A stretch of 64,000 bases of DNA from Triangularia verruculosa (Eukaryota; Ascomycota; Sordariomycetes; Sordariales; Podosporaceae): positions 241,320-305,319 of the forward strand of contig MU863902.1 in NCBI GenBank assembly GCA_033296885.1. The letters are read 5' to 3'. Position numbers and translations under genes: made by a program. The notes under the pieces are model-generated. The model was not told where the DNA came from. It saw nothing but the letters and a program-made list of their open reading frames with translations, and made no database searches. Each line of letters begins with the position of its first letter. Positions within the stretch are counted from its first letter, which is position 1. Shown here in pieces: positions 23,588 through 35,716 of the stretch.

Positions 23588-25894
23588 TCAATGACGTCCA
23601 TAGCGATAGCCAGCCTCCTGTCCCCTCATCCTCTCTTCAAACGCGGCCCTCATTGCTCCTGTGTTCTGCTCAAAAAAGGGCAACCTAGGATCTTTGCCCA
23701 GTGTCGTCTGCTCCCTCACCAGCTCATCCCACCTCTTGCGGCAGGTCGAGTTGCCAAAGAGATAGGTGCCCCCGCTCTGAACGATGTACTCGGCCACCTT
23801 CTTCCACGGGACCTTGGATGACAACGGGCCTTCAGAGCCGCTGCTATCGCGGCTCGAGGTGGGGGGTGAGAGCTCGCGAACACCTCGCTCAAGGAGGATC
23901 AGCTGTTTTGGAATTAGCATCAACCTTGACAGCCGGGTCGACAAAACTTACATCCATTTCGGACCACTCCGGCTTCCTCACCCTCTCCTCCTTGCTCTTT
24001 GTCAAGGCTCTGTACCGACCTCTAAGGGTGGACTCGGCCTCGGTGTACCCACCCTCCATCCGGATTTGCTTGTAGGTCAGCCCTTTTTGGCGGCTGGCAA
24101 TGAGAAACTCGTCCTTGGCCTTGCGGTCGGCCAGCTCGGCTTCTGTCATTTCTTCGTCTTCGTCCAGGCGACGTGGAGAAGAGATGACGGCGCGGGGGAC
24201 AGGCGACAAGGCTGGGAGAATGGGAGTGTTCCTCGGCTTGGCGGCCAGTTTGGCCGTCTTTCTGACTGACGGTGACATGGATTCTACCGAGCTCTTTGTT
24301 GATCGACGTGCCTTATTACTGTGGGTGGTGATGGGCTTGTCGTTACTCTTGAGAACGGGAGCTGCTAGCAGGCGAGGACGATCTGGGAGTATCTTCCGCC
24401 CTTTGGAAGGGCGATGATTTTCGGCACCGATGTCCATTGGGTGAGAAGACGAAGACGAGTCCGCCAAGAAGCTGGTTCGAATGGACTCCGACGAAGAGGA
24501 ATGAGGAAGATCAGAGTCGCAGGCGCAGCTTTGAAACATGGGTGCTGAGCTCGAGGTCGAGGACCAGGTCCAGGAGTCTGCATGATGTGGAGACGCAGGT
24601 CTGATACATGGAAGTGTCTTGTTGCCGAGGTGCTCTTTCGAGGCCGACCAAGGGGAGTGGATAGACTCGCTGCTATCTCTCAGAGCCATGGCCTCCAGCA
24701 TGTCCGATGCTCCCGTGGAGGAGAAGCTGCCACTGGATGAATCGTAAAGGGCGTTGGGAAAGGGAGGACTGCCGAAATACTCGAGGTCGTCCTCCTCCGG
24801 CAAAGCTTTCATACCACTCATGTCTGGCAGCCCAGAAGGAAGCCCATGGCACAGCCCGACATCCGTTTGCGGGAGAGCGTTGATACCTAATGTATAGTGA
24901 AGACTCTGATTGTACTCCATTATCAGAGTGCTGGCATCGGATTCTTGGTCCCAGTGAGCTCCACTGTGAGAAGAGGCAAACGGAGAAGCCGTTGACGGTT
25001 GCCAGTAGGCAATGTTTGCGTTGGTCGACTGATGACGCCAGTTTGTCCTCGGATCTGTCGATTGGGGCTGGGAATAAAGTGAAACATAGGCCGGAGGGCC
25101 GCTCAAAATAGTCGGTTCTTGCCCTGCCTTTTTGGCTCGGATGCACACCGTCAGTACTCAAGTCTGACTGACACATAGGATAGTAACAAAGAATGGAGGG
25201 AAAGACATGACACGAAAAGCGCGACAAGCAGGAAACCACGTACCAAAAATGTTCCACTGTTGCCGACGCTGCCTGATCGCACTGGATGCCCTCTCTGATC
25301 GTAAATTCCCAGTCCGGATGGTGGCGAGTGCTGGGATCCACTTTCATCGACTCCGTTTATCAGAGGGGTCGGGTTGAAAGACATGTCGTGGGGCAGAAGA
25401 AGCTGTGATGTTTCGACCGTGTCTGAGTTGAGATTTGCCCAAACTGCAGAGGGGACAAAATCCTGTACAGGCCAGAGCATATCTACCTGGGGTCCCATCA
25501 TGTTGATAAACAGTTGGAGCTCGTCCTTCATCGGCAGACCGCACTCGCCCCCAATGCCCAAATCCTGGGCAGCCAGCTGTCTTGCCTGTCTCTGACTAGA
25601 TTTCTTGCCACGGAGCCCCTCTCTCTTCCTCCTGTCTATCTTCACCGCTGCTTTCGATCTCTCTGCTCTCGAGGAGGTGAAGACGGAGTGGCCCCAATAG
25701 GCTTCGTCCATTGGCGAAGAGCCCCGCTTGAGAAGCATGAAGCGATCGGTGATGATGGCTATCCGGCTTGAAGAGTTCGTCGGGCAGCTAATGCCGGAGC
25801 GTTGAGCGGTCAAGGTGAACGATGTTGGTTCGCATGCAGGTCTTGTGTAGCTTCCCGCGGGCAGAGAACACCTGGGACTAAGCTCAGGCCTCAA
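23588..25894 (-). CDS. Myb/SANT-like DNA-binding protein (exon 1 boundary uncertain)
   Basis: The C-terminal part is well defined. An open exon descends from about 25150 to 23952, an intron lies at 23903-23951 (GTAAGT...ACAG), and the final exon is 23902-23588. The end contains GLTYKQIRMEGGYTEAEST, then RKPEWSEMDLILLERGV joined across the intron, then VPWKKVAEYI and STCRKRWDELV. This is the Trp/Arg spacing of Myb/SANT-like DNA-binding domains in fungal regulators. The middle is long, Ser-rich and low in complexity. Upstream, a basic frame open from 25894 (with AVKIDRRKREGLRGKKSSQ) probably encodes the N-terminus. A GTACGT near 25245 looks like a donor, but I could not find an acceptor that joins both frames cleanly, so the first junction is unresolved. 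It is probably nuclear; the target is unknown. Confidence 0.65.
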
Positions 25895-28076
25895 CTGGCC
25901 TTAAATCTGGATGAGCGTTGTGGGAGACGTGGTAGATAACAAGCGACTGTATGTCAGAATATCACGACAAGAGAAACGAGGGGGTAACAAGGACAGCTAA
26001 CTTTGACAGTTGAAGAGGGCCGTCATGGAAAGGAAATTAGCTCCGAGAAGTATGACATCTTCGCCCCTCGACCGTGTGTGACGGCCGAGGCGAGGGCTAG
26101 AACAAGGGGATAGTCGACTTGGTTTTCTCCCAAATCTGATATCTCATTTCTTGTAGATTAGCAAAGGGGTCATTGTATGCCACAAGGCCCGAACCCTTGC
26201 TCAAATCGGACGACGAATTCCCCGAAAGGGAATGGAATTACGTCGACTGACTGCCGAGCTGAGCCGGTCTGCTTGCTCTAGCTAGTCGTCACTTTCCTCT
26301 CGATCAAGTCCTCGCCCACCGGCCCGCATGGTGATGGGGCCCGGCCGAGGCTCCCGTTACACATCCCACACCTCATAACCTTTTTGGGACTCCGATATTA
26401 GATCGCGGGGTCAGTGACCAGAAACATCAGGTTTGACGTTCGCCAACCACGAGTGGCAAGACTGGTCACGGCTGTCTGTCTGCTGAGAACCATGTAGGTG
26501 GGTCTGGACACTTTGCCAGCGACGGGACTGCCTAAACGGTTAGCTACTGACTGCCCACCAGAGCCCCCTCCTCGTCCGCCAAAAAAGATCAAGACATGGG
26601 TGACCAATTGTTTGACTTCAAATGTGATGAATCAACTGGAGACAGACACCTCAACAGCTACAAACAGTAGTCTTCCCCGGAAGGACGCATCTTGGCCGGT
26701 ATCGTCTGAGTGGTTTCGGCCGCTATCACGTCGCGAATCTGTGCGCATCACGGATCTAGCAAAGCGCGAGATATGCCAAATCATCATGCATGTTCCTACG
26801 CCATGTGCCCGGCAGAAAAGCAAGCAGTGACCTCGTGGTTTTGAATCATGTTTCCCGGTTGTGGGAATAGGGGCGGGCCGGGGCTGTTGATCTTCGATTG
26901 GCGAGACCAGGCTCGTGGTGATGGGACAGACCAGGCCCCCTGCTGCAGTACTCATGTATGGCCTGCATATGTCAAGGCTAGTCGATGGCCACGCCACGAA
27001 CGACCTGCTGCCGCTCGCAGATCTAGCCCACCGCCGAGGGGGACAAACAACAGAGACATCATATTTTTCCACAAGTGCCCCCCACTCTCACTATCCTTTT
27101 GCTATACATATGGAGACCGGCGAAGGCAGATGGAGAATTGGGGTTTCCTCTTTGGGAGCCTCACATAGCCAGTGGGCTATCCACCCTGGTCCCAGCAGGG
27201 GACGTTATCCCACACGATGGGTTGAAGCATGCGCCTTTCCGTAGAGCTGTCGATTGGAACCTTAGCGGAGCACGGGACGGGTTCCGGATAGGAGTGCACT
27301 GGGCGCATGATGGTCAAGATGAGACGAGAGGCGTCCCGAATGCGGTGGAGCTGGGATAGACTCGAGTCTTCAATTCGTCATTCACCGCGGGCCCGTCGGG
27401 AGGCTGTATTAGTGCTCCCATGTTTTTCTGACAGGTCTCCTATGGGTCCGGTATGGTGAGGGGATTGAGATGTTGTCCGGGGGATTTCGAGGCGGGGGCT
27501 GGTCGTTTGTCGGGGATGGCAGAGCGTTTGGCCTTTGAAAGGAATTGCAGATTGCGTCTGCAGTGGAAATGGGGGTCACGGGTTAAAGGAAAAAGTCGCT
27601 CTTTCTCAGATGGAGAGGAGTCTCTGGTCAGGCATCAATTCCTATTGGCCGAAGTGGACAGGCGTCCTCCGTCAGCAAAAATGGAACTTGGAAAGAGCTA
27701 TCATCTTGCGGAAACAGCGACACCTGGCAGCATCTGAGGCCCACAGCCTGTTTGTTTGAGCCGTGAGGGGATGTCGCCATCTCGGGACCATCTCATCTTC
27801 GCCCGTCACGAGGTGGAGATGCCGTTCAAACGGCGGCTCTCTTCTTGCCAGGCGAACCGCCTCTCCCGTCCCAGCGTCACGACTGTGGGCCTCAGACCAT
27901 CAAAACTTGGGCATCATCGAGGCAAATTTCCATTCAATTCCTGCTCAAAGTGTCTATCCGTTGGGCCAAGATGCCGACTCGAATGGTTTGTCTCATTGCG
28001 TATTGCTTCAGGTCTCCAAACCAAATCAAACCGTATTGCCCCATGGCTAACCAAGAATAGAGTCTCCACACGCCTT
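25895..28076. other. Intergenic, no supported gene
   Basis: About 2.2 kb with short frames in all phases. One plus-strand frame (27756-28448) is long, but it overlaps the epimerase gene and has no motif. I see no RNA gene or repeat. Confidence 0.5.
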
Positions 28077-29172
28077 TCACAATGCCCCCTTTCCTTCCCC
28101 GCGCCGGATCTCCAGCTGCTGATCCAAAACACTCGACACAATCTCTTCCGTACTGTGCCATCGCATGATGCCCAAATCCTTCTCGGTCCGGCTTGTGTCC
28201 GAAGTGAATGGCTTGTCATATGGACCTTCAACGTTGACTGGAATCTCAGGATACGCCTTCTTGACAAAGCTCACAACATCGTCATAGGATGTTGGGTCCC
28301 CAGCGACCAAGTACTCGGTTACCAACTCCTCCTTGCCAGCCTCCACATCAAGGCTTCGAAGCACCGTCAAGCTTACATCGCGGACATCAACCATGGACGC
28401 CGGTACCGCCGGCTTGCCTCCCGGTGGGTTTGTGAGCGTTGTCATTAGAAAGCCATTGATGCCGTTTGGCGTGGATGTCGGTTGGGTCATATCCCTCCCG
28501 AGAACAAAGGTCGGATGTAACGTCACCAAGGAAAATCGAGGTTGGTGAACCTGCATCCATTCAAGTGTAGCTCGATGGGCGAGAATCTTGGAGGCTGAGT
28601 ATTTCGCTCCGTACCCCGCTGGGCCGGACGGGAAGGACATCTCCGCGTCCACAGCGAGCGCTGGATTGGTGCCGGCTATTGCCACATCAGCATGGTGTGC
28701 CATCTCAATTTGTTTGCGGGATTTTGTTTGAGCTTCTCTCACCCTTGACTTCCAGACCAGGAATACTCATACCCCCCAAAGGCATCAGCGCCAAGATAGA
28801 TGACATGATTACAACCCTCTTCACCACCGGTGAATTCGCAGCAGCGTTCAGGATTGCCTCTGTACCTTGAACTGCAGGCTGAAGATACTCTGTCTTGAAG
28901 TCTTCGCCTTTGCCTGGCATGGGCGAGGCGAGGTGGAAGATGGCATCAACATCGTTGGAGAGCGCCGCCTGGATGGCCTCGGTGTTGCCGATGTCGGGTA
29001 TGACGGCGAAGTCCAGCTGCGAAGCGTACTGAGCAAAGCGGTTCTTCACCTCCTGAACTTGGGCCTCCCTTCTAACACTGATGCGTAGTTGATGGCCAGC
29101 CTTGAGCGAGTCGGCCACCACCTGGGAGCCGATGAAGCCGGTGCCGCCGGTGATGAAGATGCGAGAAGACAT
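28077..29172 (-). CDS. NAD(P)-dependent epimerase/dehydratase-type reductase
   Basis: Exon 1 is 29172-28743, the intron 28676-28742 (67 bp, GTGAGA...ATAG) and exon 2 28675-28077. The total is 1029 nt, 342 residues. This is an extended short-chain dehydrogenase: the Rossmann dinucleotide motif ITGGTGFIG lies at 7-15, a candidate catalytic Ser in VVIMSSILALMPLGG, and the active-site YSASK has Tyr169 and Lys173. It resembles dihydroflavonol-4-reductase or methylglyoxal-reductase-like enzymes, which reduce carbonyls with NADPH in the cytosol. Substrate cannot be assigned. The gene diverges from the tautomerase gene at 29750, sharing a 577-bp upstream region, so co-regulation is possible. No biosynthetic core enzyme (PKS, NRPS, terpene cyclase) is nearby. 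Confidence 0.88.
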
Positions 29173-29749
29173 GTCGGGTCTTGCTTCCTGTGCAGGTTAC
29201 ACATATTCATGCTACCTTTGGTGCGGATTCCTTCCGAATTTATCTTGTGCGGCCGATATCGTGAGGTGGTATCCTATCTGGTTAGACCGTTGCTCATGGA
29301 AATCAAATTTTCGGCATCGTGAGTGATTCGTAATCCGTGTCCTCAGGTGGGCCCTAGATATCAATAACCACATGCCTTAGTAATTCATTCATGTTACTTG
29401 ACGACTAATCCTTCATGCTTCCAAATTATAGGGTGCTCGTTTACATGCACACCGAATTATTGATCACTGATCATGTAATCAACCCCTGCCTTCTGTATCC
29501 ACTCTGCCTCAAGCACCGCCATAGTCTCTCTCAGCGGCATCACGCAACAAAATGATGCCAGCAGATTGATTACAACAAATCTGTCTGTGACGGAATTACT
29601 TCCGCAGCCCATGTATCCGAAAAAAATCACTTAAGAAGAACGATGAGGTCCGAATCTTGTCAGTCTCAGCAAGCACCGCAGTCTCAGAATTCAGTACTCA
29701 CAGTTCAACCCCTTTGACCCACCTTTGTACCTTCTAGCACCCTTTCAAC
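29173..29749. other. Shared upstream region of two divergent genes
   Basis: 577 bp between the start codons of the reductase (minus) and the tautomerase (plus). Somewhat AT-richer than its flanks; no specific operator is recognised. Confidence 0.5.
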
Positions 29750-30274
29750 ATGCCTCTCTGGCTCGTCTATCACCCTGAGGGAACCTTCTCCACCCCCGAG
29801 GAGAAAAAGGCTCTCACGACCGACATCATCAAGATCTACACCATGGCCGGCCTTCCTGCCTTCTACGTCATTGTCAATTTCATCAAGCTGACTGACGACA
29901 ACATCTTCATTGGCGGGGAAAACCCCTCGCAAAGAGACAAGCCCTTCATCCGCTTGGTGGCGGAACACATCGCTGTCCACGTCACCAATGACTCGGGTAG
30001 AGAGGAAAGGACCATCAAGAGGATTGACGAGGCGTTGAAGCCTCATATTGCGGATAAGGGCTATGATTGGGAGTGGCATGTGGATGAGACGCCAAGGGCT
30101 TTGTGGAAGATCAATGGGCTGGTCCCGCCGCCTTGTGAGTATCTATCTTCACCACGAGATCCGACGACATAAAGGCCAAAATGCTAATGAGCGGTATGGT
30201 TCCCAGTCGGAAGCAAGGCAGAGAAGGAGTGGTTTGACTTGAACAAGCCCGTGTCGTGGGAGGAGGAGAAGTAG
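29750..30274 (+). CDS. Tautomerase-superfamily protein (cis-CaaD-like)
   Basis: Two exons (29750-30134, 30207-30274) give 453 nt, 150 residues; the intron starts GTGAGT and ends CCCAG. The protein begins MPLWLVYHPEG, leaving an N-terminal proline after Met removal. That proline is the catalytic base or acid of the tautomerase superfamily. The length of about 150, with an internal GLPAFYVIVNF strand and the GGENPSQRDKPFIRLVAEHIA region, fits the fused-repeat cis-3-chloroacrylic acid dehalogenase-like group that is common in fungi, where the natural substrate is generally unknown. The C-terminal exon (FGSKAEKEWFDLNKPVSWEEEK) is typical. It diverges from the reductase at 29172. Confidence 0.85.
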
Positions 30275-30805
30275 GAGCATAAGCAGGACAAGAACTGAAG
30301 ACCCGTGTACCTTCTAGCTTCATAGGTATGCCGCCGGGGAACGGTTGAGGACGGAAGAGCACTTGTTTGTTTCCACGTCAGTGGGTGTATTGAACTACGG
30401 AAAGGCAATCGCCTTGAATGACGTAGATCAGTTTGGAATTCTGCAAACGTTCACCGTGTAACCACTCAAGTGTTTCTCCCCCCAGCAGGGTAGGATTCCG
30501 ACTCGGAAAGGCTAGAAGTGAGTTCTCGCAGACCTCATCAGACAATCTTCGACGAGCCAGAAGCATCCAAAATGAATAAAAGGAAATCATATAAACTTGC
30601 TGAATTATGACTTGCCGGTGATTTGTGCTCGGACCTTGCGCATCTGACAAATGACTTTGATCTTGCGTCACCTATTGAAGCTGTCCGACGACTGCAAGTG
30701 TTTGACCCCGCCCTTCATCCAGCCATCATATAGTGCGACAAGGCCCTTCAAATCGCAAGCTACGGCTACTCTCATTCACCTCCATAAGACATTTCCAAGT
30801 CCAAC
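30275..30805. other. Intergenic, no supported gene
   Basis: 531 bp between two plus-strand genes. No motif or RNA gene recognised. Confidence 0.5.
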
Positions 30806-31239
30806 ATGAACCGCATCATTCTTCGCCCACTTCAACCCAGCATCAGGGCCAGCAGCGCCCGCATACCCCCTCTCCTCCCACCTATCAGTAAGCGAGCCAT
30901 AACCTTTGCGTCTCGCAAGCCAGGTGCCACCTTCATGCCAAAGTTCAGGCCGGGAGAGAGCAGGTATGTTTAGTAATGGCATCCTCCCTTCCCCAATACC
31001 TTATTGACCGGACTTGATCTAGGTTGACCGTTCTGACCGGCGCTATCTTCGTCCTCGGCGGCATATACGTTTTCCAATCTGGACGTGCCTTCCCAAACCA
31101 GGAGATTGCGGACAAGTACGAGCCAAAAAACCTTGGGAACCACCGACAGGGCACCGTGAATAAGGATTACAAAGCCTATGATGCCTGGGTCAGAGAGGGG
31201 AAGAAGTCACCGTCGGCTGGAAAAAGTGGAGCGGCCTGA
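30806..31239 (+). CDS. Small single-span, probably mitochondrial protein
   Basis: Two exons (30806-30963, 31023-31239) give 375 nt, 124 residues; the GTATGT donor and CTAG acceptor join in phase. The N-terminus is basic and Ser/Arg-rich without acids (MNRIILRPLQPSIRASSARI, then further Arg/Lys), as in a mitochondrial presequence. One hydrophobic stretch (LTVLTGAIFVLGGIYVF, about 54-70) would span a membrane, followed by a hydrophilic tail containing KYEPKNLGNHRQGTVNKDYKAYD. The plan fits small inner-membrane proteins of respiratory or assembly complexes. I cannot name the family. The gene is tail-to-tail with the NLR at 31436. Confidence 0.75.
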
Positions 31240-31435
31240 TCGGGGTCTTGGTAGATGGGGTGGTATGGTACCTACCTACCTGAGCTGAGACTGAAAACAG
31301 GACTTGAATTCTTACCTGGGCATTTAATTACCCAATCTTTCCTGTACATAGCACTGAATGTTGCCTTCCTAGACCCGAATGTCCGGTCCTTTCATGGGCC
31401 CATCAAGCTCCTCAAAGAGTGGCCCAATGGAGGAC

Positions 31436-34400
31436 CTATACAAAGATTCCTTCCCCTGAAGTCCACGCAACCCGCGGTCCAGTTGATCCGCCCAGTAGGG
31501 AAATGATCTCGCTGGAGAGCCTTGCAGCACCAAGTACAGCTCGTTCGTTCCTGTTGGTGAAAAGGGCATAGTCGAGAGGGGTACGGCCAGCTGAATCCTT
31601 TTCTTGAAGCGAGCATCCGGCCCTCGTCAGGGTAGGGATAACCAACCGTCCCCATGACAAATTCCGTCCACGCCGAGCCAAGTTGAAAGCTGCAAAGTGA
31701 AGTGCATTGAAACCGTCTTTGTCGCGAGCATGAACGTCAGCGCCGGCTGCAACAATGAGTTCCACGGCTCTAGGTGTTGCTGATTTTACTGCATGGTGCA
31801 GAGCAGTCTGCTCCCGGCTGTCTTTAAAGTGAATATCAGCGCCGCTTGTCAGGAGCAAATCAAGACATGCTTCCAATTTGGGAGATGATGATTGCATCAG
31901 CAGAATTATAGGCGATGCTTTGTTCTCATCGACGACGTTGATTTCCGCTCCCGCTGAAACGATCTTCTGAATCACATCGAAGTTTCCACCGCAGGCTGCA
32001 ACGTGGAGCGGGCAAGTGTCATATGCGGACTTGGCATTGACATTGATGCTGGGGGAGTTCAATAGTCTGTTGAGGCGATCGTGACACTCTTGACGAGTCG
32101 GCTCATGGTTGATGGCGTCGATACACCAATGCAACAAGCCCTCTCCGTCAAAATCGACGGCGTTCACCTCCGAAAACGGGAGAAGTAAGTCCACGATATC
32201 ACCCAAGCCACGTTTGAACGCGATAAGAAGCGGAGTATTACCATCCATATCTATGCATGCAAGATCAGCCCCGTGTGTCACCAGTCCTTCAACAAGCGCC
32301 CTGTCTGGTATAAAGTCCTGGCTCAGAGCTGCGATCAGAGGTGAGTCTCAAAGTCCCGCCTTCTCGGTCCGACTGGTCGTTCATAGAGGCTTGCTCTAGT
32401 AGCTCTAGTACGGCAGAAGTTAGATTGCATCTGCTCATGAAGTGCAGCATCGACTCTGTACTGCGGCAGAGAAATTTCCAGCTTCTAGAGCCCGGCGACT
32501 GGAGGCGGGCTAGAAACTGGGTATTTGTACCACGATGAACTTCAATCTCCCTGGCGTACTTTATCAGATTTTCAACAGCATGGTTCCGAAAAGGGTCCAG
32601 ATCTCCGTGGTGTTCGGGGAGCTCAATAGCGTTAAGACATCCGGTGACAAGAGATGTATATCCCTGCTCACAAGGGTTTTGGCCCAAACTGGCATCAAGC
32701 AGTTTGAATCCGGGACCGTGAAGAAAGAATTCTCGAACTGTCTCGTGGATGAACTTGACAGTGCCGAAGCTGTATTCAATCAAGCCCCTTGAGGAACTCT
32801 TGACCAATTTCAGCATTCGGTCGTTGTGTTGCCAGATCGGTGGGTCGGCATAGCCCCAGTCGGTAAAGTCATTAGCAATTGGAGCTCTGTTGATACTCGA
32901 AAGCCGCCAGACAAACCGCGTGTAGTTCGTCGGTCAATCTTCCCTTCTTGAGCAAAACCCACTGTACTAAGGGGACCGTGAACAAACGCTCCTCCGCAGT
33001 CAGACTGCCGAGTAACTCTGCATACAGGTCCTCCATTCGCTTAGGAACGGCTTTAAGTCGGTCGAATATCCTGCTCATTGGCTGTCCATTGTGGAGGTCA
33101 CGTAGGAGAATCGCCACCACGAGAACTACCCAAGGAAATACACCCGATGCTTTATCTATCAGGAGTGATTGGATTTTCTCAATCTCGCCAACCTCGCTTG
33201 AAGGGATCATTCGGAACATGTCTCGTACGTAGATACCAATGTCAGACGCATTGCCCTCCTCTACCACGATTTCTGGGCAATTTGGAAGACTGATGGTTGG
33301 ATAGTGCCGACTGGACAGACAGATGTTGAGCGAAAGTTGGTTGTTTAGTGCAGACCAAGCTATCTCGAAAAGCAGGTAGACAACCTGTCGAACGGTGTGT
33401 TCACTGGCCTGATTACCGCTCAAGTTGGCACATTCATCAAGCGCGTCGACGAATATGAAGCTACGTCGGGGCTTCCGCTGAGAAAAGAGCCGTCGAATGA
33501 AGGCCTCCAGTTCCGGCGCTATCCATGACAAATTGTGCCCTCCGTCCCTTGTTCTTTTCTCCTTGCAAAGTTTCAGAAATTCATCCAGAACATGTGCATC
33601 TTGCCGACAGAGTTGGTGAATAACAGAACGCAGGAGGCCCAGTGGAGTTTTCTCGAGGTCGTCACCACGCGCGTTGAAGTAAAATGATGCGATATTGCTG
33701 CGTCCATCCTCGGATTGTTTAATGGCAGTAACGGCACTCTTCATAAGGGTTGATTTGCCCGCTCCTGGCTTCCCCTTGATCCAAAGAAGCCCGCAATCGG
33801 TTGAGACATTCTGCCGTGAGGACCACGCCCTGGATGCACTGGCGTCTTGTAACCATTGGCATGTGCTGGCCAGCCCGCTGTTGATGTTGTCTTGTCTGTC
33901 GAACATTGAGCCGAAAGCGAGAGACTGTAGATAACCTACAAAGTGGTCAGAGAAATCATGGCCTGTATGTCGGGCAACGATAGGTACCCATTGAACACGA
34001 CGGCGGACTCTTACTTTGCGCTTCCACCGAGAGAACCGGCGAGGGGGTTGAATCAGGAGCCGACTGAGAAAGCCGAGAAATTATCCGAATGATTTCGCCC
34101 CCCACCTTCCCGTAATTTGGATCCTCAGAGCCCCAGTATTTTGTCATACTGCGGCGGTCGGCGTGAATCGTTTCTGCGCATTCTCTGGGGTCGTCGAGAG
34201 ATGAGGAGCTGTCCGGCACCACCTAGGTAAACGGTTAGATCTCAAAATGAATCTCCCCATACTTGAAGAGCGCATACCTTGTCTTTGAGGCGGCCAATAT
34301 TGACTCCTGTCATGGCACGGCCCTCCTGGAAAGTTTTAACTTGAAACCCATAGGTCTGCCACTGCCTAAGAAACGATTCTCGTGATAATTCGAGTTCCGG

Positions 34401-35204
34401 CGAGTTGATACCCAAACTTCGGATGATGTTGGAGTTGGTATCGACTCTGAGCACCGTGCCTGCCACTCTTCTGGTGATGTCCCCGAGTTTTGCAAAGTCA
34501 GCGCTTCCACGATGAGGGGTCCCCAGAAAAACAACAGCCACGGTCGATGTAAGGATATCTTTTACACTTGTGTTTTCTGCCGACTCTTCTGCTCGGCGCA
34601 ACATTTCCTTGACAAGGAGACCGCCAAGAGAATGGGCCACAAAAACGATCTTTCGTCCGCGGGGGCGTTGTCGATCTATAGAATAAAGCAAATCCCTCGA
34701 ATGACTGAAGAGGTCGGACTTTGTAACGGGCGAGAATCCCCGGGTCACAACCGTGTCATAGCCCCAGACCATGATTCTGGTCTCTGGGCAGTCTTTGGGA
34801 AGCAGATCCTTGGGCCAGTAGATGCCATCATCATCCTGGCATCTATTCGCGCCTGAAATGGACGGGGATGTGTGGTGGCTGCGCCATGGCATGGCTCTGG
34901 CAAATCCAGATATTCCGGTAGAGTTTCTTTGTGGGCTCGGGTTTGGTGATTCATGGCCTTCGTCGCTCGCTGATGACGACATTGACGCCTGACCTTGTAT
35001 GGGACTGTGCAGCCAAGTGCGTCTTGGGTGACCCTGAAGGCCGTGAACGAGAATCACACTATATGTTGAATGAGATGGTCAGTAAGTGCGTGCTGACCTG
35101 GGAAAATCAAACACCTGGGGTACGAACTCAGCGACAGGCTTGATATTATCCTTTGGCTGGTGGAGAATAGTGAAGCCGATATCCCGGACTACGTAGCTAG
35201 CCAT
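31436..35204 (-). pseudogene. SesB-like/NACHT/ankyrin NLR gene with two frameshifts
   Basis: Coding exons are 35204-35098, 35058-34278, 34222-34015 and 33935 downward, all with clean GT..AG introns joining in phase. The N-terminal domain is an alpha/beta-hydrolase of the SesB/PGAP1-like type (VILVHGLQGHPRRTWLH, then VAHSLGGLLVKE with the nucleophile Ser). A NACHT NTPase follows with P-loop GLLWIKGKPGAGKST, a Walker-B-like FIFVDALDEC and SSRHYP. A helical region continues as SSRGLIEYSFGTVKFIHETV, then about six ankyrin repeats (DMDGNTPLL, ACGGNFDVIQKIVSAGAEIN, SREQTALHHAV, DKDGFNALHFAA). The frame shifts by +1 (or -2) near 32872 and again between 32290 and 32347; no GT/AG pair repairs either. 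Fungal NLRs act in heterokaryon incompatibility and immunity. It may be dead, or the breaks may be assembly errors. Confidence 0.8.
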
Positions 35205-35716
35205 TGTTTTATACCGCAATTGGGTCTATCGGTTGATGAGCCGAGTCAGGATGAATACTAGGTAATTGTGAGATATGACGAAGGGTGCCTACCAGGTAAT
35301 ATGGGAGTGGTGTATCAGTTAAGGTACGCAATTGCTCAGATGGCGTCGACGAAGCCGCGCAGGGAAGCTTTAATACTGGTAGTGGGTATTGATGCTGTTT
35401 AACCGCAGGTACGAGAATAAATGACGCTGAGGTGCCTGCTGTGCAACAATGCACCAATGAGAGTGTGATCACATGATGATTTGCCTGGGGAGCTTGAAGT
35501 CCAGTTGCTGAAAAATTACCTCAGCATTAAGCAGCATAGGTACCTTCTGTGGCGCAGTGATATGGTAGTGCGCCTCGACGGTAAAGTGAAAGATTGATTG
35601 GATCATTTGGATATGAGGTACCTAGGTAATGTTTACCTACCTACCTTCTTGGTCTGTGTCGGAGCTTTGAGCACATCCTTCCATTTACACTCCCCACCCT
35701 GCCAATGCCATGGAAA
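35205..35716. other. Intergenic with TACCTA-type motifs
   Basis: 512 bp upstream of the NLR gene. It contains a cluster of GGTACC/TACCTA motifs at 35538-35545 and 35617-35645 (see the dispersed-motif finding); otherwise nothing is recognised. Confidence 0.5.

Noticed and set aside
27756..28448. 230-codon plus-strand frame overlapping the reductase gene
   Set aside because: The reductase has the conserved Rossmann and YxxxK motifs on the other strand; this frame has none.
28077..30274. Secondary-metabolite gene cluster around the reductase and tautomerase
   Set aside because: No polyketide synthase, NRPS, terpene cyclase, P450 or cluster regulator within the window.
32872..32930. Intron to explain the first NLR frame break
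   Set aside because: Candidate donors have no acceptor within a usable distance: the only AG choices give introns of 10-30 bp, or lie past conserved sequence.
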